Source of the DNA: Harmonia axyridis
Lineage: Eukaryota > Arthropoda > Insecta > Coleoptera > Coccinellidae
Assembly: GCF_914767665.1 (NCBI RefSeq)
Contig: NC_059502.1
Coordinates: 57,332,031 to 57,396,030 of the forward strand
Length of the DNA stretch: 64,000 bases
Direction: 5' to 3'
The position numbers and the translations under genes were made by a program. The stretch's first letter is position 1; each line of letters begins with the position of its first letter. The notes beneath the pieces are model-generated. The model saw nothing but the letters and a program-made list of their open reading frames with translations, had not been told where the DNA came from and searched no databases. Positions 46,067 through 57,407 of the stretch are shown in pieces.

Positions 46067-49000
46067 ATGGAAAGTAACAAAGATGAAGCTACACATTGTT
46101 TAGATATTGCAGAAAAATGTATTCAACAAAAAAATTTCGGAAGAGGCATAAAATTCCTGAATAAATCGTTGACATTGTATCCTTCTGAAAAAGCTCAAAG
46201 TGTGTTTTTCTTTCATTATGCCGGAAATTATTTTGACCTTCCATAAATCCTTTTTAGCAGTTTGTGATAATTCTCCACATGCCTTATAACTTTATATAAA
46301 TATTTCAGGTCTACTCAATTCAATACAAGATTTGCCATATCAGAAAGATTGTCGTCCATCTTTGGAACTAAGAAAAAAAATATCACCAAAATGTAGGACC
46401 CGTTCGCATACACCTGATGAATTAGATGAAATAATCATTCAGATTCTGAATTCGCATAATTATTATGATATATTGAAATTAGATAAGGACGCCACTGATA
46501 AAGAAATCAAAAAGTCTTACAAACAACTTGCGCTAATACTCCATCCTGATAAAACGCAGCAACCAGGCGCAGCTGAAGCTTTCAAGTCAATAAGTAAGAA
46601 TTAGTAATATTCATTATTATATTCTAGTGTCTTCCACATGTTCATTTTCTTCTCGTGCAATGAAATCATAAAATCAAGTTATTTAATTGTACCAACTAAA
46701 TTTCACAGTACAGGTTTGCAGGTCTCGTTTTAGCGTTTCTGCAACCCCGGCAGAAATAACGGGTGTTTTTTTTTTCGAGGTATATAACTTTAAGTTGGCA
46801 TTACTGTTCAAGATGGCGACCGATTTAACAGCTGTCAAGTGATTTATTCTCAGTTTGGTTTGGCAATTCATCATGAATAGACTCACGGCTGAATAACGCT
46901 TGCAAATAGTGCAATTTTATTTCGAAAATAATGGTTCTGTGCGGAATACGTATCGCGCACTACGTCCATTTTATTTTGTTTAGCGACGAAGCGCACTTCT
47001 GGTTGAATGGTTAGTTCAACAAACAAAACTGGCACATTTGGAGTGAAGCTAATCCTTAAGTGTATGTCGAAACATCCAGAAAAACTGACTGTTTGGTGCG
47101 GTTTATGGGCTGGTGGAATCATTGGTCCGTACTTCTTCAAAAACGATGATGGCCAGAACGTTACAGTCAATGGTGATCGGTATAGGAGCCATGATTACTA
47201 ACTTTTTCATTCCTGAATTGAACAACCATGATGTCCAGGAGCTGTGGTTCCAACAAGACGGCGCAACATGTCACAAAGCTCGTGCCACAATCGATGACAC
47301 AAGATTATCTTGCGGATAAAATTCATGTCAATCGAATAATTCATCGTTGTTTTATTGCAATTTAAAGTTCTATAGCTCTACAAAAAAACACCCTTTACAA
47401 GTCGGCGCCCTTGCAGGTTTGGGATTTTGTACTAAGGGAGGGGAGTTTGGGGTGGTGGATGAATTTGTATTCAGAGATTTATAGTGGAAATCTCCACACA
47501 CATTCAATGAAAAGTAATTTAGGAAAGAAAAATGTATTGAATATAATTATTCTTTAGGAGTTTTTTAGTTATAATTTAGGGAACGTGGAATGTAATAAAC
47601 TATATAAAAGTGTTGTGCTGAATTCTAATGAATGAAATGATGGACTTTATGAATTGAATTCAGGTTTCAGATTCAATAACTATAAACATAACTTTTTATT
47701 CTCAGAATCATTGTTAACAACGAAATGAGAAAACGGCGAACAAAACATAGGGAAAAAAACTTATTAAAATTACAATCTATAAATTTCAAAAGAATAATTT
47801 AATACTTCTGAAATAGAATAAGGTTCAATTTCTATAATTAAATTAGTAAGTTTGCGTTTGAATTGTTTGAAATATATTATATTCAGGAGAGATTTAGGAA
47901 GTTTATTATAAATTTTTATACACATATACTGTGTGTTTTTCTCTGTTAATGTCAGACGATGTATAAGTATAGGGTAGTTAAAATGGATCTTCTTGCGTGT
48001 CCTGTTTGTATTATAAAAATAGTCGAAGTATTGCGGATTTTATTTAAGGAAAAAACGCATTCTAAGATGTATACACCGAAAAACGTAGGAATTTTATTTT
48101 GTCTGAGGCTTTCTGCCTCTACAGGACTCCCATTACTTAATTCAGACACAGCATAGTCCTCAGAGCGGATTTTTGGAGTATACAAATTTTTCTCTAATTC
48201 TGTGGTTATTCCGTTCATTCTTCCACATCTTGTAGAACAAAATCGTGCGAGAATATATCAGAAACGCACAGTTTTCATGGTTATTTTTTATTATTCTATG
48301 GTGGTACTCCGAACTTTCCGCCACGGCTTTATCTGTCAATTCATCAATTTGCCTTAAAGAAATCAGTTCTGCCAACCAACATTTTTCAATGCAAAAATCA
48401 CTAAAATATATTTATGGAAATATTTCATTAATTTCAATGAAAATGCAATGAATTAGAGAAAATAATGTATAATACTCGTACAGAAGGCTCATTCTACCAC
48501 TCATTCATTCCAAAACTCGCCACTTCGTGGCTCGTTTTTGAATTTTGAACTCGTGGAAGAATATCAATGCCTTCTGCACTTGTATTATAATAGTATATTC
48601 TAGAACAAGTTGCAGAATGGGCTCCTATTCCAACACGAATGCGAAATTCGAAAACGAGCGACGAAGGAGCGAGTTTTGGAAAGCATGAGTGTTGGAATTG
48701 CCTTCTGCAACGAGTATTAGACGATATTTTCTCTATTTCAATTCAATCAAGTTTCGTGAAATATTGTCGAAATTCAATGAAAAATTCAGATTATATATCC
48801 TAGTGACTTTTTTATTGTATCTTGGCAGTTGGTGTGACTGTTACGAAAATTGACAGATTACGGAATTTCAATTTGAATCGTATGTTTCGAATTTAGACAT
48901 AATTGTCATAATTTTCAATTACCCATTAAATTCGTAAATTATATCTGACGAAAACGATTTAACACTACCAGAATTAAGAGAATTTGCAAATAATGTAGCA

Positions 49001-52000
49001 AATTATTTCACTATATCCCCAAATTATATTATATTGACAATTATTGACGTTTGTCGAAATTTGATAGGATTGGAAGTCAGCATAGGCAACCACACGAAAA
49101 TAATATCTGAAAACAATGCTGTAATGAGTTCATTACAGCACTGTTTTTAGAACTGTAATGGACTCATTACGATACTGAAATAGAGAAATAACTATACCGC
49201 TATCAGAGCTACCATCACCTCAATGACAATCCCATATCTCATGAGAGATTCGAAATTTGCGAAACAGATAGATCTCAGAAGGTCACCATCCATGTAGGTC
49301 CCAGTTCAGAAAACAGTCAACCTGAATTCCCAGGAACCTCGAAGTGATGCCTTGACTGTAGTGTTGTTGAAGTCGATAGACGCAGGAAAGTATTGTTTAA
49401 ATTGAGAAGTTCTGAATATTTCGGTTTTATTGACATTCAATGAAAGCTCATGTCTTTATTTTGCACTTATGGCATTGGCACCATCAACAAACAATAGTAG
49501 CCTTATCATTCTCAAAATGGAAAATCGCAAAGAGTCTGGCAGATCATTTACATTAAACACAAAAAGAAGAGGCCCCAGAATACTACCCTGAGGTACCCCT
49601 ATATTAACAATTTCATCGTCAGATATATGAATGCTGTTGCCAGTGTTGAGTGAAACTCTTTGTTTTCTACTCTTCAGATAGCTACGTATCAATTCAAGCT
49701 GGGAGTCTCGAATGCCATACAAATATAATTTTTGTAGGAGTTTTTCTTGGTTTACACCGTCAAACGCTTTAGATAGATCCATAACGAGTCCAATAGATAC
49801 TTCCCTACCTTCAAGTGCGTCAACAATACCGAAAGTCAACTCATAAAGAGCAGTGGCAGTGCTTCTCCCCCGGAGATAACCATGTTGGTTTCTCGAGAAG
49901 ATCCCAAATTTATGGAAAAAGTTGATTAATCTGTCCATCAAAATCTTTCCAAAAATTTTCGAGAAAGCAGTGAGCAGTCTGATTGGGCGGTAGTTGCCAA
50001 TATAATCAGGATCGCCCTTTTTAAAGATTCTTCTGTTAAGTTTCGACTCAAGAAAACGTTCGAGCATATCGTTCTTTTTTTCTTTAAGATGAGTAAAACA
50101 ATCGGATGATGCGGATGGACCATTATTTTCAATTCGAATGTGCCCAAGACGAGGTATAAAAACAAACGAATACATGTTGCAAAGATGTTTGAGTTTGAGA
50201 TTAGTGATATAAAAAATAAATCAGGAAAAATTGTTGAAATTTCCTTATTAGGGTTCCTAGGTTCTCTCTTTGTTTGTCTTTTTCTGATAACCTTTCACCA
50301 TTAATGCTAGAAAAGTTAGAATGCTTGATCCTTATCGATTTTTCGGTAGGAAATGCTGCTTCAATTCTTACCGATGGAGCAAAAAGAAGGGTGTACGACA
50401 TTTACGGACCAGAAGAAGTCAACAACTCCTCGGCCAGTTATAGTTTTCGATCTACCTTTTCAAAACATGACAGCGAAACTTCTGTGAACTGTTCTGAACA
50501 TAATATATTCGAAGAGGATAATGGAGGATTGTATGATAAACCCAAAAAAGTAACTACAGATTTTATCCAATAAATTATATTGTTTTCAACTTTTCATCTA
50601 ACGTATAAGTCATATTGGAAGAGCATTATTTAATGATCCGCTCTGTCTCAAATAGATTTCTATTATTACTACTCTAAATGCATCATGCATCAGAATTTTA
50701 TGTACGGTATTTTGAATAAACATTCCTCTATTACAATCATAGGAAGAAAAATGCATAAGTGTGTGTTTTTTAAAAAAAAAATGTTGTTTTTGGCGACCGT
50801 TTTCAAGATTATAGGATATTCGATGCTCTTTTACTTTGTATTTAGAAGGTTTTTTTCGTTCGAATCATACTTTTCGGGTTTTGGCTAGACGTTTTCGAGC
50901 CAAATGTCGTAGGTGCACCCTCTCTCAAGTAGTTTCGTCCCGAGATCGCTGGTGGACTCTTCAGTTCGGCAACCCAGCGATCTCAGCATAAGATACTTTC
51001 TCGAAACATTGTGGAGATGTGACTCTACTGCAACGGGGCGACCACCATAAACCTGCCAGAGCCGATGTAAAGTGTGGCGCGACGCCCATAACGCCATCTC
51101 TCGGGCAGACAGAGTCACTACAGGGTTGTAGGCGGAAAACCGAAGGTAGGTTAGGTTCCCCAAGTTAGCACAAGTGTAGTAAATCGGAAATTTAGAAATT
51201 ACTGAAATTATTGTAGTAAATCGGATATTTGGAAATTATTGAAACTATTGAAATTATTGCAATTATTATTCAGAAGGATGGACGATAAATTCAGAAGAGC
51301 GGTCGAGACTTGTGTAAACTGATCTTATCTTGGAAGCAGGATATATTCTTTATCGATTATTGCTTTTCATTACTTATCGTCTCACTGCGTTGGTGAAATC
51401 GATAGGTATATTTTTCACGGATAAGAAAAATATATTTAGATACGGGGAAATCTTGGCTTTTCTAAGTTCAGTAAATGCTTTTTGGTCACATATGACACAG
51501 CAGAAAATCCGTCAGGCTGTAGGCAAAATCGAAGTATGGTTCTTGCTGAGATCGACAGAAAAATCTAGTTTGAAGCCGAGGTGAGGTCTGTTGACGAAAA
51601 ATTGAAGAAGGATAAAAAAAATTTCTAACCAATGATATAATTGGCATGGTATCTTGGGCAATTGTTGGGGCGGTCTTAGATAACTACGAGGTTACGATTT
51701 TGTTGAGGTTGAAGGAAGAAGTCAGTATCGCTTAGGGTCTCTTTCTCTTATTGAGAAGGGTTGAGAATTCGAACGTCGGTCGCGAAACCGGACTTGGATT
51801 AAAACAATTTCTTTTGAAGATCAGAGTAATTTTTAACAAGGTTGAATCAAAAATAAAGGAAATTTAGTAGATGATAGAGAGTTGAAGGAATTTTTAGTTT
51901 TTAAGGAAGAAGGAATTGTTTTAACTCTAAGAAAGGTTGAGTTAGGTTAGAAATTGTAAAACAGGGATTTTTTGGGGTAAAGTTTTAGAATTTGTTTTGG

Positions 52001-55000
52001 TATGAATTAGATTAGCTCGGAGTGCGCGAATCGGGAGTGGAGTTATTAAAAAGGAATTACACGTATTGAGTGAAAAGTTTGCAGAAATTAAAACTAGGTT
52101 TAGGCAGGGCCTAATTACTCACCTAGCACCGCGGGATATAAGGGCAAGTTAACAATCTTTTGGCTATTTAATTTTTATATGATGATTTTTGAATACTTTT
52201 TCGATGAAAATGAGTTTATTTGAGTAGTCCCGATTCTCCCAAGTTCAAATGTTGGTTATTTTGCTAATCATTTAACTTCTTTCACTTGGAGACCTGGGGG
52301 AAGGGACTGCTTAAGTTTTTCAGCCTTTTCCTCATTTGTGATAACCAAGGTGTACAGGAATCTTGAGCACCTTACTTTGAATTTGGTGTTATCCACATTC
52401 TTCTTTATTTTTACTGATTTGGCGTCCTTCCTTCTCGCCGTTAGGAGGAACTCCTTGATCTCGGTGATTTCTCTTGGCATTTTGTAGATTATTTCGGTCA
52501 ACAAGGTAAAACGAAAAAAGGGAATAATAGATTATTTTAGACATTTTTTTTTAATCATAAAGTTTTGTCCGTTTAGTCAGAAATAATAACATTTCGTGGA
52601 TATTGTAATTTTGAATATTTTTTTATTTTTCTTCATTATATTTAAGTGTAAAATTTTAATCGACTTTCATTAACCCAGAAAACTAATCCTGTTCCTAGAG
52701 AAAGAAAGTCAACTAAAAAGACCTGTCCATTGAAGCGACGGGCCGGACTCACACATAAAATCTTTGTGAATTTACATAATTATTCATTCTCCGAGACCTC
52801 TGGAAAGCCGCTCTTCCAGGGGTTGAAAGAACATCTCAACCGGAGATAAGTGAACGTTGGTCAACATTCTCTGACCAACACGTTCATGACACAAGGGTCA
52901 AGAGTTCGAAAACTCAGCATTCAATTTCACGAAAATTTTGAACTTACCACATCACTCAATAAGTCCTGGGCCACCAGGCCTTATCCTGGCCCGTATTACC
53001 AGGTGATCCTTACAGAATCTGCACTCGTCGTTTTCTGCTAGATCCATTCTCATAAGTTGTTTATCATTATTTTTTTATAGTGAACTGATTTCGTTCAATT
53101 GTTTCAATTATACCAATTTTTTTCAGCGTGAGAAATTATCCCTGAGGTTGATATGGCCAATCATTTTTGCAATTACCCTTACAATTGTTACCACGTTTTT
53201 CATGCACGATCCATTATACAGCTTCCAAAAATCTCCGTGAGTAACTGCTAATTTTGGATTTATATTTCAAGTTTATTTTATTTGCTTGTTCTTGCTCTTC
53301 ATCTTTTATGCCTAAACATCTGTAATTTAAGAATGTTAAGCTGATAATAATTTGATGTCAAAATAAATTCCGCCCTGTCTCTCGAATTGAATATTACTTG
53401 AAATGTAAATTGTTTTTCTCTATAATATTCAACTCCTTGACACTAAATAAATATATATTGTAAAACAATATGATTATTTATGCATATTTATAGGAATCAA
53501 TGAAGAAAACCTTAATTCTTATATCAGATCATGATTTTATTATTAGTTTTGATTTAGTTTATCTCTGAAGGTGAGTTTTGTCTAGGTATAGGTAGTTCAC
53601 TTTAAGAATTAATACGATTACGAATAGAAAATAGATGAAAATAAAATTCCAAGCATTTACAAGCAATAAAATTGGATTTTCTGTTTCTTCGGGAAATTTC
53701 ATCAATGTGGCAAATAGTCTCTTAGGTTTAGCACTTCTTAAATGAAATTTTAGTTAATAATCCTCACGAAATATTACATAACAACATCGTCATTATTTTA
53801 TAAATAGTAATTCAATCATTTGTTGCTAAAAAAGGGGGTTACCTGGAAATTTTTTCGGAAGTTTTGAAAATAGGTGATTTCATAGATTTCAATGTGCTCT
53901 TTTCGAAGTCCAACTTTGTCACCATCTTGGAAAAATAGCGCTCAAATTCAGTATCTTGGTCCTTACCGACACATTTTATGATCAAATATTTATATAGTTT
54001 TGACTTGCCATAAAACATCTAGATAATAAGAAATATTAACAAAAAAGATCTTATTGGATTATCCATTTCAGGAAATACCCAGTGCTGAGGTATACACATA
54101 ACTTGAAAATACCCTATTTTGTGAAAGAAAACTTTCTCATGGAAAATTCTGGTATGACCATCTCCCTGTTGGACAACGAAGTTGAAATTGAAACAATCAC
54201 AAATCTACAGCATGCCTGCTACAATGAGAGAAGTTACCGTAAATGTTTTTCATTACTTTGGTATAATCTACTGAGGTTGTTTGACTGATTTTTTATGGTT
54301 ATTGACGGAGGTGTTTCAAAATGACGATTTATCTACTTGATTTTGAATTTCGGTAATATATGTATAGGACTGTTAATGTTTGATGTATAATTGAAATCCT
54401 CATATTTTTTTCGTCTTGAACAAAATAATGTTGAATTAAAAATACTATAACAATGGATGTAGGTACACCCCGAATTCGGTTTGGGGCCGGTTTTTTATAC
54501 TTTTCAAAAATTTCTACTACTAGGAGTGCAACTAACAGTGGAATAATTGATGAGTCGATTGAGTCTACTTGATGAAGTTAATTCAATATAAATTTCAAAA
54601 AATTGACAATATTATGTCCTTTCCCTTCACGATATAGATATAATATATGTTTGTGATATATTTGGTTTATTCTGGGGTTTATTTTTGTCTTGGAATTCAA
54701 TTCCAATTCGAAAAACGACAACATATTAATAACTATCCAAAAGAAAAATCAAAATAGCTCACTTTTATAGGGTAACCAGAGGGAATGGCGCAATGGCGAA
54801 ACAGGGGTGGCCAATAGGGGGCCAGATTTTTTTTTGGGAGGGGGGGTGCAAAGTAAAGCGAAACTATAGTTCTGCTAATTTTTTAGCCTTAGTATGTCAC
54901 ATTTTAGGGGGGGCCACCCCTGGCCCCCGTCTAGCATCGCCACTGGTATGGCGCTTACTTAAGGAAAACACCGTCTAATTTTAGGTGCCATTTCCCTTTC

Positions 55001-55211
55001 TCCTATTTCCCTTAGGTACATGTTATTTAATTTTTTTGAAAATAATTCTGTGTTCATCAGTTATTTTCTTATTTCAGGTAATTATTTACTTCAGTTGGCT
55101 AGGAAGAGGCAAAATTCTGAGGATCTATCAGGTCTGCTACAAATGAGATCACCCTCGTGTGAAAATCTACGGGAAATTCAAAGAGTTTTCTACTTACTTG
55201 AACTAGAATAA
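46067..55211 (+). CDS. Divergent DNAJB12/14-like J protein (342 aa, six exons)
   Basis: Exons are 46067-46199, 46309-46593, 50350-50549, 53127-53236, 54072-54238 and 55078-55211, with phases 1, 1, 0, 2 and 1. The first four introns match the paralog at 38577 in position and phase. Exon 1 has the same length (133 nt) and motif (NKDEATHCLDIAEKC). The J domain has HPD at 123-125 (LILHPDKTQQPGAAEAFK). Exon 3 ends the J domain (NAASILTDGAKRRVYDIYG) but lacks the Gly/Phe-rich segment. Exon 4 has a membrane segment (LIWPIIFAITLTIVTTFF, about 213-232). Exon 5 begins the DUF1977-type region (NLKIPYFVKENF). Exon 6 has the conserved end (MRSPSCENL). Exon 5 can also be read through to a stop at 54288 (314 aa). 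Intron 2 holds a DD41D mariner and a LINE; intron 3 holds RpL38. Fast divergence suggests a specialised or relaxed role. Confidence 0.85.
46759..47395 (+). mobile_element. DD41D mariner-like element, copy 3 (opposite orientation)
   Basis: Flanked by TA on both sides (TA-ACGGGTG...CACCCTT-TA). The plus strand runs from an N-terminal piece (FENNGSVRNTYRA) directly into ILFSDEAHFWLNG, the same deletion junction as copies 1 and 4. A second deletion removes the third catalytic Asp. It lies in intron 2 of the divergent J-domain gene. Confidence 0.8.
48297..48905. repeat. Palindromic foldback repeat
   Basis: The two halves are diverged reverse complements around a centre near 48590. Shared blocks include AATACTCGT...AGAAGGC / GCCTTCTGCAACGAGTATT and CAAAACTCGCC / GGAGCGAGTTTTG, and more distantly AATTGACAGAT-type sequence at the outer edges. 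Confidence 0.6.
49195..50175 (-). pseudogene. LINE reverse-transcriptase fragment in a J-gene intron
   Basis: The minus strand encodes RT blocks FKKGDPDYIGNYRPIRLL, QHGYLRGRSTATALYELT, DLSKAFDGVNQEKLLQKL and GVPQGSILGPLLF. The active-site motif, usually F/YADD, reads FVDG, so the enzyme is dead. N-terminal and downstream parts are frameshifted. It is a Jockey/CR1-type non-LTR element, antisense to the host gene (intron 2). Confidence 0.85.
50885..51163 (-). other. GC-rich block with strong stem, identity unknown
   Basis: It is richer in G+C than its surroundings. A 92-codon minus-strand frame (MGNLTYLRFSAYNPVVTLSA...) covers it but matches nothing I know. GAGATCGCTGG (50942-50952) pairs perfectly with CCAGCGATCTC (50974-50984) across a 21-nt loop. 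It lies in intron 3 of the divergent J-domain gene. Confidence 0.4.
51176..51249. repeat. Imperfect 37-bp tandem repeat
   Basis: Two adjacent copies of GTAGTAAATCGG[A/G]ATTT plus an AT-rich tail. Confidence 0.55.
52215..52220 (-). terminator. AATAAA signal of RpL38
   Basis: AATAAA on the minus strand, about 50 bp after the stop codon. Confidence 0.55.
52268..52480 (-). CDS. RpL38: Ribosomal protein L38 (eL38), 70 aa
   Basis: The minus-strand frame from ATG 52480 to the stop encodes 70 residues, the normal length of eL38. It contains the family sequence blocks MPREITEIKEFLLTARRKDA, SVKIKKN, FKVRCSRFLYTLVITNEEKA and EKLKQSLPPGLQVKE. It is a small protein of the large cytosolic ribosomal subunit. 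An extension upstream to TTG is not the start. A pyrimidine tract (CCCTTTTTTCG, minus strand near 52510-52522) resembles a TOP motif about 30-40 nt before the start. AATAAA follows at 52215-52220 with no poly(A) tract after it. The frame is intact but has no intron, so it could be the working gene or an old retrocopy. It sits antisense in intron 3 of the divergent J-domain gene. Confidence 0.92.
   Translation of the reverse strand: MPREITEIKEFLLTARRKDAKSVKIKKNVDNTKFKVRCSRFLYTLVITNEEKAEKLKQSLPPGLQVKEVK
52796..52990. repeat. Dense cluster of short hairpins
   Basis: Successive perfect or near-perfect stems are CCTCTGGAA/TTCCAGGGG (8-nt loop), GGTTGA/TCAACC, TTGGTCA/TGACCAA with an outer AACG/CGTT (8-nt loop), GAGTT-CGAA-AACTC, and CCTGG-GCCA-CCAGG overlapping CCAGG-CCTTAT-CCTGG. 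The region is GC-richer than its AT-rich surroundings and lies 300-500 bp upstream of RpL38. Confidence 0.5.
54783..54951. repeat. MITE related to the element at 116
   Basis: It has inverted ends AATGGCGAAACAGGGGTGGCC and GGCCACCCCTGGCCCC...GCCACTG, with an internal CCTTAGTATGTCA and G-run shared with 116-392. It is inserted in the last intron of the divergent J-domain gene. Confidence 0.55.
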
Positions 55212-55212
55212 A
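55207..55212 (+). terminator. AATAAA overlapping the stop codon of the divergent J-domain gene
   Basis: The stop TAA at 55209-55211 is embedded in GAATAAAT, so the poly(A) signal overlaps the end of the coding sequence. Confidence 0.45.
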
Positions 55213-55388
55213 TTATTTGGGAAAAATTGTGGTGTATTTGCTTTTTATGATTTCGACCTTTTTTTGACAAAATAATACGACACCTATGTCTTTCAATTTG
55301 AATATATGAATTTGAGCAGTCCTCATATTCAATTCCTCAAAATTATTCAATATTCTCACTAACAGCCAGTATATTCGAATATCAAGCG

Positions 55389-55796
55389 TTAAGAGGTATT
55401 ACGACCACATGGCTTTCCGCATATCAGTCAAATATTAGGTTTCCATTTATTTCCCCTATGGTGCTCCTGCGATGACCAAACTTTGTACGGTGTACAAAGT
55501 TGTACATTCACTTTATCTCCTTTCTCTTTACAGAGCATATAAGAAAAAGACAGCACTGTACGATGGTCGATTTTTTTTTTCTCAAAATTATAGTTTTACC
55601 TCTTTTGTAATGATTTTTTGTAGGTTTTTTTCACGAATAATTTAAAAATATATCAGCGCTTTGTAAATTGTTTCATTCGCAAATGTAGATTATAGAGAAA
55701 TCATGTGAAAACCCTATAAAAATCGGTGGTTGTAAGAAGGAATTTCTATAATTTCGTTTGAACTGAACAGTGACGTGGTGGTATTTTCCCTTTTAA
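55389..55796. mobile_element. TTAA-flanked MITE (about 408 bp)
   Basis: TTAA-GAGGTATTACGACCACATGG at the left faces an inverted end (CGTGGTGGTATTTTCCCTT-TTAA) at the right. TTAA target duplications are used by piggyBac and Kolobok families. Related partial copies lie at 964 (left end) and about 37620-37955 (right end). Confidence 0.65.
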
Positions 55797-56499
55797 AGAG
55801 GAGAGCCAAATACATTAATTTGAATACTGCGAAAAGATTAATTTTATGATTGAATGAAAACAATAATAACATTAATAATTATAATTAATGGAGTGAAGAA
55901 AATGATTGCATTATTTTCTTCTTGTACTAATATTTCTAAGATTTATGAAAAACACGATTGTTAGTGTCGTACAATTGATTAAATATTTACGGTACCTTGC
56001 TCAATAATTTATTCGCTTTTTTTTATTTAATCAAGTTTACCAAATAACACAGAAATACGCAAATAACAGAAAGTTCATTGTTCATGAATTTTTCCATGAA
56101 GCAGAAAATTCAACCAGAAAAACATTTGAATCGTAATAATAGACGTCATAAAGATAAATTATGTACGTTATCTTTCGAGACGTATTCAATATTACGAGTT
56201 TGATAAACTCGAATTAAAAACAGTACCCACAATAGAAGTTGTCAATTATTTGACTTGAGATCAAAATGCTACTAACTACAAGGTAGGTACCTACTGGTGA
56301 TTTTGGGAATGTAAATATTTGTGGTTCTGAGAATTATATGAATCTATGTGGTATTTTTATAATTAAAAATCATTATTTTGTATGATTCATGGAACATTAC
56401 AATACAAGTACCATTTGAAAATATGAAGAAAGAATCAGATTAAATGTTTGCCCTATTCTTTAGCAGAATATTTTGAGAGAACCCAATGGCTGTTTATTT
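55797..56499. other. No gene recognised
   Basis: AT-rich spacer between the TTAA MITE and the LINE 3' end near 56500. Confidence 0.4.
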
Positions 56500-56724
56500 C
56501 ATTATAAATAATAATAATACTTATTGATCCTGTGAGACATTATATGTAACGGACAAGTCCATCTACCTAAATACATTAACAAAAGAGAATTATCATCTAA
56601 GTATTCCCTAACAAAAAAGTATGCTCTACAAAGCACAACCGACTTAATTTTCGATTTAAATTTCAATTTATCCAAAATTTTGATAGAATCTTGTAAATGA
56701 TTGTACAGTTCCTTAATTTGGTGG

Positions 56725-57407
56725 AGGGTGTTTTTTTTAGAGCTATAGAACTTTAAATTGCAATAAAACAACGATGGATTATTCGATTGACATGAATTTT
56801 ATTTAACCGCAAGATAATCTTGTGGCATTACATTTTAAAGATGATTTGTGGCATATGACCGCCACGGCTGGCTTGGATGTAGTCCAACCTGGACGTCCAA
56901 TTTTGGATGACTTTTTCCAACATTTGTGGCCGTATATCGGCAATAACACGGCGAATGTTGTCTTCCAAATGGTCAAGGGTTTGTGGCTTATCCGCATAGA
57001 CCAATGACTTTACATAGCCCCACAGAAAGTAGTCTAGCGGTGTTAAATTACAAGATCTTGGAGGCCAATTCACAGGTCCAAAACATGGAATTAGGCGGTC
57101 ACGAAACGTGTCTTTCAATAAATCGATTGTGGCACGAGCTGTGTGACATGTTGTGCCGTCTTGTTGGAACTACACAACTACAGCTAAATAAAATGAAATG
57201 GACGTAGTGCACGATACGTATTCCGCACAGAACCATTATTTTCGAAGTGAAATTGCACTATTTGCAAGCGTTGTTGAGGCGTGAGTATATTCATGATGAG
57301 TTGCCAAACCAAACTGAGAATAAATCACTTAACAGCGGTTAAATCGGTCGCCATCTTGAACAATAATGCCAACTTAAAGTTAAATACCTCGAAAAAAAAA
57401 CACCCGT
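56725..57407 (-). mobile_element. DD41D mariner-like element, copy 4
   Basis: The right end CACCCGT-TA is intact; the left end is AGGGTG without TA. The minus strand carries the terminal transposase frame (FGPVNWPPRSCNLTPLDYFL ... IIFKM). The front segment again shows the junction seen in copies 1 and 3, and the central domain is mostly deleted. It is inserted into the LINE at 56500-59547. Confidence 0.8.

Noticed and set aside
49119..49141. Short palindrome GCTGTAATGA/TCATTACAGC
   Set aside because: A 10-bp palindrome in AT-rich DNA next to a decayed LINE; no further support.
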